Assembly (NCBI RefSeq): GCF_042445055.1
Contig: NZ_CP170339.1
Location: 2,666,001 to 2,730,000 of the forward strand
Direction of reading: 5' to 3'
DNA: 64,000 bases
DNA from: Falsihalocynthiibacter sp042445055
GTDB taxonomy: Bacteria; Pseudomonadota; Alphaproteobacteria; Rhodobacterales; Rhodobacteraceae
The notes under the pieces are model-generated. The model did no database searches, was not told the origin of the DNA, and worked only from the letters and a program-made list of their open reading frames with translations. Each line of letters starts with the position of its first letter. The stretch's first letter is position 1. The position numbers were made by a program, and so were the translations under genes. Shown piece by piece: positions 9,157-16,300 of the stretch.

Positions 9157-9193
9157 AAATATACTACTTTATCAAGCCAAAAGTAGTATATTT
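9157..9193 (-). promoter_or_regulatory. Perfect 14-bp inverted repeat, candidate operator of the sugar operon
   Basis: AAATATACTACTTT at 9157-9170 is the exact reverse complement of the 14 bases at 9180-9193; the spacer is 9 bases. It sits between the IS6 end and the ribosome-binding site of the binding-protein gene, where the promoter must lie. Each arm holds TAGTATA, close to the TNGTATA half of FadR-type GntR operators. The regulator encoded at 4131-4832 is the likely binder (inference). Confidence 0.6.
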
Positions 9194-9216
9194 GCTGTTG
9201 ATGAGGTTTTTGGGTG

Positions 9217-9809
9217 CTGTCAGACGAATTCGAACTCGTCTCTACTAGGCCAACACGACCGTCCTTTATGCCGCGAAAAGACCGCGCCACTCAGCCAGAG
9301 CGGCGGCGCGGCTGGCCTTGAAGTGATCGCGTTGGGAGAGGCTTCGGTCCTGGTTGAAATGGTTGTGGATGGATGCGTGGACAACAACGAATTTCTGCAA
9401 ACTTCGCATTAAGCGAAAGCGGTGCATAGCCCGCTCTCGTCGTCGAAACGGTAGGTGAGAATTCTCCGCTCGATTGTTCTTCCAGCGTCCCGCTTCCTGT
9501 CTACGGGTGTTGCCGATAACCTTCATCGCAGCGCCGTATGAACGTAATTTGTCAGTGACCACGACCTCCGGCTCGCCGTACCGTTTCATCGCTTTCTTCA
9601 AGAATTTAAGGGCTGCTGTGCGATCCCGGCGTTTCGTGACATAACTTTCCAGCACCTCACCTTCGTGGTCTACAGCCCGCCATAGGTAGTGCCGCTCACC
9701 GTTGATCTTCACGAAAACCTCGTCGAGATGCCATCGCCATTGAGGCCAGGATCGCAATCGGTCCACTCGTTTTTTCCGTATTTCAGACGCAAACATCGGA
9801 CCGAACGGT
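9217..9809 (-). pseudogene. IS6-family transposase copy, 5' truncated by a second IS6 element
   Basis: The terminal motif TGTCAGACGAATTCGAACTC begins near 9219, followed by a minus-strand transposase frame whose stop is at 9266. The frame covers the C-terminal 176 residues (DEVFVKINGERHYLWR, DHEGEVLESYVTKRRD, VVTDKL, NRAENSHLPFRRRERAM), including all DDE catalytic parts, but lacks about 60 N-terminal residues with the HTH. The missing part is replaced by the left end of the IS6 element that begins at 9810, and it does not reappear beyond that element's right end. Confidence 0.85.
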
Positions 9810-10621
9810 GGTGTCAGACGAATTCGAACTCTTCTCTAGTATGCCAGTACCTCTGCCCTTTTATGCCGCACAAAGGCCGCGCCATTCAGTAAGAGCAGCG
9901 TTGCGATTCAGTTTGAAATGAACTGTTTGCGATAGGCTGCGATCCTGATTGAAGTGGTTGAAAACGGATGCGTGAATGGAAACAAATTTCTGCAAACCTC
10001 GCATTCGGCGAAAGCGGTGCATCGCTCGCTCTCGTCGTCGGAACAGCAAGTGTGAATTCTCAGCGCGATTGTTTTGCCAGCGTCCTGTTTCCTGTTTCGC
10101 CGCGTTACCAATCACCTTCATCGCAGCGCCGTATGAGCGAAGTTTGTAGGTAACTAGCGCTTCGGCTTTGCCATGACGTTTCATGGTTCTCTTGAGGAAT
10201 TTCAATGCGGCCTTGCGATCCCGACGTTTCGTTACGTAGGATTCCAACACTTCACCCTCGTGATCCACGGCCCGCCATAGATAGTGCAGTTCGCCGTTTA
10301 TCTTCACATAAACCTCGTCCAGGTGCCATTGCCAATTTGAGTAACATCGCAACCGACTGACCCGTTTTCTACGGATCTCAGCTGCGAACGTAGGTCCAAA
10401 TCTGTTCCACCAGAAACGGACGGTTTCATGGCTGACATCGATGCCTCGTTCATGCAAAAGATCTTCCACATTTCGAAGCGAAAGTGGAAATCGAACGTAG
10501 AGCATCACCGCTAAACGGATAATTTCAGGACTCGTTTTGAAGTAGCGAAAAGGGGAGCGTTTTGTCATCGGGCAAACGCTAGTTGCTGGCCCTGCCCGCC
10601 TCAAGCAAAATTCCTCTGACA
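9810..10621 (-). mobile_element. Complete IS6-family insertion sequence
   Basis: About 812 bp, typical for the IS6/IS26 family, with one transposase gene. The left end reads GTGTCAGACGAATTCG and the right end, on the other strand, TGTCAGAGGAATTTT, an imperfect terminal inverted repeat of about 15 bp. Distances from the ends to transposase start (53 bases) and stop (51 bases) match the other copies in the window. No clear 8-bp target duplication can be seen. Confidence 0.8.
9861..10568 (-). CDS. IS6-family transposase
   Basis: 235 residues from the ATG at 10568 (MTKRSPFRYFKTSPEIIRL), the start shared by the related copies. It has an N-terminal HTH (RNVEDLLHERGIDVSHETV) and a DDE RNase H-fold catalytic domain: first Asp in HLDEVYVKI, second in the region ALVTYKLRSYG, and the final Glu in NNRAENSH. 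In the second motif the usual VTDKL reads VTYKL, so the second catalytic Asp is replaced by Tyr while the older truncated copy keeps VTDKL. The enzyme may therefore be inactive despite its full length. Confidence 0.88.
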   Translation of the reverse strand: MTKRSPFRYFKTSPEIIRLAVMLYVRFPLSLRNVEDLLHERGIDVSHETVRFWWNRFGPTFAAEIRRKRVSRLRCYSNWQWHLDEVYVKINGELHYLWRAVDHEGEVLESYVTKRRDRKAALKFLKRTMKRHGKAEALVTYKLRSYGAAMKVIGNAAKQETGRWQNNRAENSHLLFRRRERAMHRFRRMRGLQKFVSIHASVFNHFNQDRSLSQTVHFKLNRNAALTEWRGLCAA

Positions 10622-10782
10622 AGACCTCATCCGGCCTTCAATGCATTGCATTGGTACCCACCAATACTTTAGCGAAACACGTCTTATAGACATCGCACAG
10701 CTTTCTAGCCTTGTATTTGATGTTGTGAAGCTCGGCATCCGCAGGCTGGAACGATGAGGCCAACGCCACTTGATGCTAGAAT

Positions 10783-11859
10783 TCAGGGTGCGCGGAGCAT
10801 TCCCCTCAACTCGGACACAGCGGCCTGGAGATCGTTCTCGAAGTTCGGAACAAAAGTCTGCCGCACCGCATTGTTCAACGCTTCATCCGCAGCAGCTTCT
10901 TCCAAGCTGACAGGCCCCATGAGGCGTTCAAATTCTTCAAAAGCTTGAAGAACCTGAAGCGGTTCACGAAGAATACCCTGAACGATCATGCTGATGGACA
11001 TGTGCTCAATCTGGTTGCTGTTCTCAGGTGGGCCTACATATCGCGGTGCGAAACCAGAAACGCCCCATATCGTAGAGTTGTCCTGCGCTACACCGTAGTC
11101 ATATTGCCAGATAGTTCCAACATGAAATCTTTGGGTGAATCCGTGATTGAACAGCTTAACTCGGGTTAGAGGGTTGCGGCGCGATGATCCGACGACTATT
11201 TGCTGCCAGAGATAGAGAACGGCTTGTTCTTTGCTGTAGATGTACTTGGACGTCTCAAGCATGTGTTCGCGCGGCACTTCGTCGATCAGTTTGATGGCTG
11301 GCTCGAACAAATCCAAGGCCGTGTCGAGAGCCGTGTCGTCGGCACTGGGTTCAGAAGTCTTGAAAGCGTGGAAACGGGCATAGGCGACGCCGAGAGCGTC
11401 GATATATGGTCGGCCTTCAGTCGATGCGAGTGCAGCAACAACCCGATATGGCGTCCACCCATCGACGCGCATCTGGTCGGTCTCTACATCCCAGAAGGTG
11501 GACGGGATCTGACGGCCAGCATTTTTAGTCAGGAGCGCCAGTTCACTGAGGTCCTCTGCGTATTTCAGCAATTGGTTTACCGTCACCTCGCCCGCTTGCA
11601 GGCGCTTGAGATGTCCGGAGGTGGCAATGTCGCCGAGAAGTGGCTCGGCACCCAGCCCAGCATCCGTCAGGGCCCGCGCTATGCTGCTTCGAGGTGGCGC
11701 TGACCCTGACGACGCTCGGTCAACGTCAAGAGCGATCGAGCCTCCGTCCAACCGTTGTTCTGGCATCCCTAAGAACAGGAACCGAATCTGCGGGACAAAC
11801 AGCGCGATGAAGACAACGGCCACACCCGCCAGCAACGCCGCCCATTTCAATGAACCCAT
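10783..11859 (-). CDS. Membrane-anchored protein of unknown function
   Basis: 358 residues, no family recognised. Residues 5-23 (KWAALLAGVAVVFIALFVP) form one membrane segment; the rest is predicted soluble and, by charge, probably periplasmic. It holds a helical middle part and a compact C-terminal stretch with WQYDYGVAQDNSTIWG and IEHMSISMIVQGIL. It is the most downstream of three closely spaced minus-strand genes whose products all have export signals, so they may work together in the cell envelope. The left neighbour is the IS6 pair. Confidence 0.6.
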   Translation of the reverse strand: MGSLKWAALLAGVAVVFIALFVPQIRFLFLGMPEQRLDGGSIALDVDRASSGSAPPRSSIARALTDAGLGAEPLLGDIATSGHLKRLQAGEVTVNQLLKYAEDLSELALLTKNAGRQIPSTFWDVETDQMRVDGWTPYRVVAALASTEGRPYIDALGVAYARFHAFKTSEPSADDTALDTALDLFEPAIKLIDEVPREHMLETSKYIYSKEQAVLYLWQQIVVGSSRRNPLTRVKLFNHGFTQRFHVGTIWQYDYGVAQDNSTIWGVSGFAPRYVGPPENSNQIEHMSISMIVQGILREPLQVLQAFEEFERLMGPVSLEEAAADEALNNAVRQTFVPNFENDLQAAVSELRGMLRAP

Positions 11860-11886
11860 ATTCGGGCCACCTCTAAGATGGGCGGT

Positions 11887-12171
11887 CTATTCGGTAAGCG
11901 CATCGAAACCGGTGGTATCGACATCGGCGACTGCTTCTTTTGCAATAGCGTCGTAGTCAGTCGATTTCTTCGCCTCTTCTGAGGCTTCAGCAGCAAGTGC
12001 TGCCGAGGCACCAGCAGTCGAGGCCGTTCGAACCCCATCTTCCGTGGCGCCACATCCCCATAGGGTCATAAGTCCAAATGCAGAAACCGCCAACAGGGGC
12101 GGACGCCGTCCGCGCGATTGTTCGTTGTCGTTCTCGGCCACAGCGACAGAATTTCCATTGCGCGGCTTCAT
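11887..12171 (-). CDS. Small lipoprotein-like protein, unknown function
   Basis: 94 residues: a basic N-terminus, a hydrophobic segment (PLLAVSAFGLMTLWGCGA) ending in a lipobox-like LWGC, then an Ala-rich, acidic tail. The Trp at -2 and the long N-region make lipidation uncertain; a single membrane anchor is the alternative. The start overlaps the preceding gene's stop by four bases, so it is translationally coupled to the secreted protein gene upstream. Confidence 0.5.
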   Translation of the reverse strand: MKPRNGNSVAVAENDNEQSRGRRPPLLAVSAFGLMTLWGCGATEDGVRTASTAGASAALAAEASEEAKKSTDYDAIAKEAVADVDTTGFDALTE

Positions 12172-12458
12172 TTGGTATAGTCCTCAAAACCTTCAATATT
12201 TCCGCCGATGACCGTACAGTTGCCAGCGGCTTGAATAGTCGGCTCATCCCAGTTCACATTCCAATTCACAACGATTTCGTTGCCATTCTCCGAACTCGGA
12301 AAGACCGATATCGCCGCATTCGGCAAGTCCTTGAATTCTGGCACATCCCAGATGTAATCGTGACATGCTTTTAGGGCGTTAGTTGTTTGCCGGTCGAAGG
12401 CTTGGGCAGAGCTAGCGGTAATAATCATGCCAAGGCAAAATCCAATATTTTTAAACAT
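12168..12458 (-). CDS. Small secreted protein, unknown function
   Basis: 96 residues with a clear Sec signal peptide (MFKNIGFCLGMIITASSAQA). The ATG at 12458 is preferred because GGAG precedes it; an upstream in-frame TTG at 12470 would overlap that site. The mature part is about 76 residues with two cysteines (KACHDYIWD and AAGNCTVIGG) that could form a disulfide in the periplasm. It is the first gene of the three-gene envelope group. No family recognised. Confidence 0.55.
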   Translation of the reverse strand: MFKNIGFCLGMIITASSAQAFDRQTTNALKACHDYIWDVPEFKDLPNAAISVFPSSENGNEIVVNWNVNWDEPTIQAAGNCTVIGGNIEGFEDYTK

Positions 12459-12601
12459 GGGCGTCTCCAATTATTCTAGCTGTATGAATCGATAGATAGG
12501 TTTACCGTGGCGTTCCGACAACCAAAGGTCAAGTCGCGCCCGACAGGTTCAATTCCATTATGTGTCGCCGCCATGTGGATCAGAGCAAGCGCCCAAAGCA
12601 C

Positions 12602-13390
12602 CTAGTTGACTTGGCGCTTTTGCCAACGAAACCACCCCACGAGGACGATAAGCCCCAGTATTGGTTCAAAGTGGCGCAATAAGAATCCAAAAGACTGAGC
12701 AAATGCATCGCCTTTCGTTGAATCTGCAGCTACGCCGAATGTATCGCCAATCAAGGCATGGTTCATGGTCACCACGAAATCCCATAGCGCATGCAAAAGC
12801 ACACTTGGCCAGACCGAGCGTGTGCGAAGGGCAATTGCTCCATAGAGAATACCCGCAAGTCCAGCGTGGATAACCTGTGGATGGGTTGCGGCCAAGCTTT
12901 GACCAGTGATCCAGTTTACGTAGTGACTAGTTCCGAACACGAACGAAGACGCAAACAGCGCGGCCGCGGGGCCGATGCGGAGCTCAAATCCATGCAGCAG
13001 TATGCCGCGAAACAATACTTCTTCGAAAATCCCGACGAATAGGACAAGGAGCAAGATTGATTGCGGAAGGCCACTGGCGACCAGAATAGAGAAATCGACT
13101 TCGCCCTGACTTGCGACAAATACTGCCCCGCCAAAAAGACTAAGTGTGATTACCACAGGGAACAATACGTACCACAATCCGCTCCACGCTGGGCGTGACG
13201 TAAGTCTCGCCTGCCTGCCCCAACCGAGAAGAAACACGATCGCTACAGCAGAGCCCGCAAGCAGTATCTCATTGACCAGTTGATCAATCGGAGCCTGTTG
13301 GGGAGGCCGTGAGGTATTGCCGCCGAAAGCCTGAGACGACCGTATCACTGGAGCAGCGAGGATAGCAAAATAGCCCACAACAACTATCAA
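12602..13390 (-). CDS. CPBP-family intramembrane metalloprotease (CAAX-protease-like)
   Basis: 262 residues with about seven to eight membrane segments. The ABI/CPBP motifs are in order: EEVLFRG (motif 1, the Glu pair and Arg), FGTSHYVNW (motif 2 His) and LLHALWDFV (motif 3 His with Asp). Bacterial members cleave membrane peptides, protect against bacteriocins or act in secretion; the role here is unknown. The start is uncertain: the annotated codon at 13390 is TTG and no ATG lies upstream in frame before a stop. It lies beside the envelope gene trio and directly next to the IS3 element. Confidence 0.8.
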   Translation of the reverse strand: MIVVVGYFAILAAPVIRSSQAFGGNTSRPPQQAPIDQLVNEILLAGSAVAIVFLLGWGRQARLTSRPAWSGLWYVLFPVVITLSLFGGAVFVASQGEVDFSILVASGLPQSILLLVLFVGIFEEVLFRGILLHGFELRIGPAAALFASSFVFGTSHYVNWITGQSLAATHPQVIHAGLAGILYGAIALRTRSVWPSVLLHALWDFVVTMNHALIGDTFGVAADSTKGDAFAQSFGFLLRHFEPILGLIVLVGWFRWQKRQVN

Positions 13391-13517
13391 TGATGTTGCG
13401 ATGGGGCGGCTTGTGAAGAAGTGTCTAATACCTAAGATTCCCTATTATTCAAGTTCTCTCGCTACCAATATGATTTGCTAACCTGATCAGCCCCACCTAA
13501 GTAGTCCAGTTTGAATG

Positions 13518-14321
13518 TTAGTGCATGATCGGCCTTAGTTCCATCGGGACGATGGTTTCCGGAGCCGGCGGGCGGTAGCCCAGAGCACTGTGTGGTCGTT
13601 TGGTATTGTAGTGTTTCCTCCAGCTTTCGATGATAATCTGTGCTTCGCGTAGAGTGTAAAAGCTCTCCCCGTTCAGCAACTCGTCGCGGAACCGGGCATT
13701 GAAACTTTCGCAATACCCATTCTCCCACGGCGAGCCAGGCTCAATGTAAGCCGTTTTGGCTCCAACCGCCTCAATCCAGTCTCGAACAGCCCGAGCTATG
13801 AACTCCGGGCCGTTGTCCGACCTGATGTAGGCCGGAACGCCGCGCAAGATGAACAGATCCGTGAGTGCGTCGATGACTTCTGTCGAGTTCAACTTCCGCT
13901 TCACCCGGATCGCCAGGCATTCCCGGCTGTATTCGTCCAAGATGTTCAGGGTCCGGAACGCTTTCCCGTCATCAGTTCGATGATGAACGAAGTCATACGA
14001 CCAGACGTGGTTGCGATACTCTGGCCGCAGCCGGACACATGAGCCATCATTTAGCCAGAGCCGCCCCTTCTTGGGTTGTTTCATGGGTACTTTGAGCCCC
14101 TCACGCCGCCACAACCGTTCAACCCGCTTGTCGTTCACCTGCCAGCCCGCATCCCTGAGCAGAGCCGCAATCCGGCGATACCCGTACCGGCCATACTGAC
14201 GTGCCAGTTCGATCATATCAGCAACCAGCCGTTCTTCGTCACTTCGGTCAACAGGCAACCGCCTCTGGGTGGATCGGTTCTGCCCCAAAACACGACAGAT
14301 CCGCCGCTCAGACACCCGCAC
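13518..14321 (-). CDS. IS3-family transposase OrfB (DDE catalytic subunit)
   Basis: 267 residues from a GTG, with HTH_21 (YGRYGYRRIAALLRDAGW) and the rve integrase core: Asp in SYDFVHHRTDDG, Asp in YIRSDNGPEF and Glu in ENGYCESFNARFRDELL, then the RPHSALGYRPP tail. The frame is open upstream through SPSRRRACIDHIRNE to the end of orfA, so the active product is probably the OrfAB fusion made by a -1 frameshift near the orfA stop codon, as in other IS3 elements. No internal stop or missing catalytic residue: likely functional. Confidence 0.92.
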   Translation of the reverse strand: MRVSERRICRVLGQNRSTQRRLPVDRSDEERLVADMIELARQYGRYGYRRIAALLRDAGWQVNDKRVERLWRREGLKVPMKQPKKGRLWLNDGSCVRLRPEYRNHVWSYDFVHHRTDDGKAFRTLNILDEYSRECLAIRVKRKLNSTEVIDALTDLFILRGVPAYIRSDNGPEFIARAVRDWIEAVGAKTAYIEPGSPWENGYCESFNARFRDELLNGESFYTLREAQIIIESWRKHYNTKRPHSALGYRPPAPETIVPMELRPIMH

Positions 14322-14365
14322 CTCATTGCGAATGTGATCGATGCAGGCGCGGCGGCGCGAGGGGC

Positions 14366-14644
14366 TCAGAAGTTTCCCCGTGCGGCTTCCGACAGGATCA
14401 ACTTGTCCAGGGTCAGATCAGATACGGCTCGCCGCAGTCGATCATTCTCCTTCTGAAGCCGCTTTAGTTCCCTCAGTTGGTCGGTTCCCATTCCGCCATA
14501 TTGTTTGCGCCAACGATAAAACGTCTGTTCAGTTATCTGCACTTGCCGGATTGCATCAACACGCGGCATGCCTTGACCGCAAAGCACCTCAACCTGCCGC
14601 AACTTCGTGACAATCTCTTCTGGCTTGTGTCGCTTAATTCCCAT
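14366..14644 (-). CDS. IS3-family transposase OrfA (DNA-binding subunit)
   Basis: 92 residues from the ATG at 14644, preceded by GGAGG. An HTH_8/transposase_8 domain (EEIVTKLRQVEVLCGQG, EQTFYRWRKQYGG) is followed by a leucine-zipper-like coiled coil (LKRLQKENDRLRRAVSDLTL) used for dimerisation. The last codons (GGA AAC TTC then TGA) adjoin the point where the -1 frame of OrfB takes over. Confidence 0.9.
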   Translation of the reverse strand: MGIKRHKPEEIVTKLRQVEVLCGQGMPRVDAIRQVQITEQTFYRWRKQYGGMGTDQLRELKRLQKENDRLRRAVSDLTLDKLILSEAARGNF

Positions 14645-14670
14645 TTTCAATCCTCCGATTCCTAACTATA

Positions 14671-14730
14671 GGGGCGGACCACTTCAAAGGGGGAGGACCA
14701 GGGGCGGACCACTTCAAAGGGGGAGGACCA
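14671..14730. repeat. Perfect tandem duplication of the 30-bp IS3 right end
   Basis: Positions 14671-14700 and 14701-14730 are identical (GGGGCGGACCACTTCAAAGG followed by GGGAGGACCA). This is the terminal inverted repeat of the IS3 element in two head-to-tail copies without any spacer. Confidence 0.95.
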
Positions 14731-14862
14731 AAGGCACGAGCGTTCTTTACAAATCTAGTCAATTACGCTGTTGGAAAGACGGTGGATTTCTAAGAGTGCG
14801 TTTAGCCTAACTGGCATTGTTTGCACTCAAGCTAACAAGTCTTAAGGCTCGTAATGTTGATG

Positions 14863-15354
14863 CTAAGTTGAAATACTAAGAAACTTCTTGTTCCATTTAC
14901 GCATACCGATGAACAAGTAGGCTCCGGCAGCTATTGAAGGTGGGATAAAACCTGCCAGTTTTATGCCAATATTTGTACTTTCAGCCAACAAGTACACGCC
15001 AAAAACTGCTAATGGAAAGGCTACAAGAATGAAAGCGAAACACCAAACCGCTAAGGTTATTATGACTTGAAATACAGCACCCAAAATCCAGACCGAAACC
15101 CTTCCAAACCAGGATATGGGTTTGCCTCCTTCATCTATGTGTTTACTCCAGAATGACACCCAAACCATTATCGGGATGGACAAAACCGCTACAAAAATCA
15201 TAAATCCAATTATGGTCAGCAGTATTGCCATGATGACTATGTAAAGCGGCCAGTCTAACGGCGACGCTTCAAATACCATGACTAGATCGCGGATGAATGC
15301 GGACGAAGTTTCAGAGGCCCAATTACTTATTTCTCTCAATGTCATATCAAACAT
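14863..15354 (-). CDS. Small multi-pass membrane protein, unknown function
   Basis: 163 residues with about four membrane segments (around 36-65, 88-112 and 120-150), ending in a basic RKWNKKFLS tail. No family recognised. No strong ribosome-binding site precedes the ATG at 15354 or the alternative at 15345. It lies between the IS3 element and the first repeat fragment of the element's HGG-gene region, and its AT-richer sequence fits accessory cargo. Confidence 0.55.
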   Translation of the reverse strand: MFDMTLREISNWASETSSAFIRDLVMVFEASPLDWPLYIVIMAILLTIIGFMIFVAVLSIPIMVWVSFWSKHIDEGGKPISWFGRVSVWILGAVFQVIITLAVWCFAFILVAFPLAVFGVYLLAESTNIGIKLAGFIPPSIAAGAYLFIGMRKWNKKFLSIST

Positions 15355-15435
15355 TAGGCGTCCTTCACAGAAATTTCAACATTGGAAACCGAGCCGTTGT
15401 TCTGAGCTTAAACATGTAAGGTGCGGTTACTCGTG

Positions 15436-15525
15436 AGACTTTCGACAGGGTTTATGGGTTAGCGTCACTTTTTTCCATCGGCTCCCCCTATGCTCGACAT
15501 TGCCAACGATAGTTTGCCGTTGCCT
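15436..15525. repeat. Copy A of the HGG-gene 5' region (fragment)
   Basis: TTTCGACAGGGTTTATGGG followed by TTAGCGTCACTTTT, and further matches over CCCCC and the CGAC..CCAACGAT..TTGCC stretch, align with 18205-18292. The match covers the start of the HGG-motif gene and the end of the gene preceding it, so this is a stranded fragment of that junction. Related copy B lies at 16249-16297. Confidence 0.75.
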
Positions 15526-15573
15526 GTTAGTCAGAGATGCTTAAATATAGCCAATCGCAACAAGGACATCACC

Positions 15574-15921
15574 ATGAAAAACCGCGCCGATGAACACGAA
15601 TGGGAATCGAGAGAAATCCTTCAAGAGGCAAAACCCTTGCCCGATACACCGGAAAACCGACACCGCCAGCTCAAGGCTAGGGTAGAGCGAGAGTGGGCCA
15701 AGGTTGGACACATATATGAGCTGCTAATCGAGCATTGCAAGGACGACCCAAGTGCGCTTGAGGACATAGGCAAGGCGTTAGACGAAACTTTAGCGTTGTT
15801 AGAAAAGGGGCATGCCGAGAGAAAAATAAAGGCTTTGCAGGACTTCAAGCAACGTATGCCTGCGGGTCCGGTTGCGCCAGAAACAGAAGCTCAACGGAAC
15901 AAGCGGAAATACGGCTTCTGA
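15574..15921 (+). CDS. Small charged helical protein, unknown function
   Basis: 115 residues from the ATG at 15574, preceded by AAGGA; an upstream in-frame ATG at 15490 lies in the repeat fragment and is less likely. The product is strongly charged and helical (RHRQLKARVEREWAKVGHI, DIGKALDETLALLEKGHAE) and ends in RNKRKYGF. No family recognised and no membrane segment. It is the only plus-strand gene of the integrated element, set between repeat copies A and B, suggesting separately acquired cargo. Confidence 0.55.
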   Translation: MKNRADEHEWESREILQEAKPLPDTPENRHRQLKARVEREWAKVGHIYELLIEHCKDDPSALEDIGKALDETLALLEKGHAERKIKALQDFKQRMPAGPVAPETEAQRNKRKYGF

Positions 15922-16045
15922 GGAAAGGAAATAACATGAGACCGTGGACGCTAGGTCCGCAGATTATGCTCGTTATTGTTCAAGCTAACAACTTCTGTCT
16001 TGCCATCAGAGCCGAGTGGTATTCTTGTGAGAAACTCATTCGTTG

Positions 16046-16297
16046 CTACCTAGTAGAAACTCCCTTCAAATCAATGAGAGGTCTGAATCTAATAGAGCCT
16101 TGAATGCAGTTGACAGACTTGGTTGAATTCCACTCTATGGCGCTCAGAAGCGATACAAGACGCCGTATTTCTATCATCTCTGCGGTTCGCAGCCCATGTT
16201 TGAAGTTAGGGTTCGTTTCGCCTTCGCGGAACACCTAGGCGCGCTTCACAGCCTTTGAACAGTGTCTATGGGGTTAACGTCATTTTATTGCTTTGCG
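16046..16297 (-). pseudogene. Copy B: degenerate partial duplicate of the HGG-motif gene
   Basis: Minus-strand translation gives HGLRTAEMIEIRRLVSLLS, matching HGLRTAEMAEIRKLVAHLS of the HGG-motif protein at 17995-18249, and bases 16249-16290 match that gene's start (GCCTTTGAACAGTGTCTATG against GCCTTTCGACAGGGTTTATG). The central cysteine-rich part is missing, so the copy is a deletion remnant rather than a gene. Confidence 0.75.
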
Positions 16298-16300
16298 CTT

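Larger units (their letters stand above)
13484..14730 (-). mobile_element. IS3-family (IS407-like) insertion sequence
   Basis: A two-gene element of about 1.2 kb. The left end (from about 13484) and the right end are imperfect inverted repeats sharing CCCC and AAGTGGTCC-like blocks. The right end is present twice in tandem (14671-14700 and 14701-14730), so the functional end could be either. No matching 4-base target duplication is visible outside the outer ends. Confidence 0.8.

Noticed and set aside
9228..9240. GAATTCGAAC-type sequence in the IS6 ends as a second copy of the tRNA-Ser attachment core
   Set aside because: Only a few bases shared with the T-loop; it is part of the IS6 terminal repeat and occurs at both IS6 left ends.
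8163..9290. Longer version of the sugar-binding protein starting at 9290
   Set aside because: The extension would read through the promoter dyad and the IS6 end; the ATG at 9110 has a strong Shine-Dalgarno and begins a normal signal peptide.
14671..14730. Tandem 30-bp direct repeat as a start of a CRISPR array
   Set aside because: The two copies have no spacer between them and equal the IS3 terminal repeat.
13484..14730. 4-base target-site duplication of the IS3 element
   Set aside because: The flanks (AACC on the left, AAGG on the right) do not match; either the site was rearranged or the outer end is misplaced by the tandem repeat.
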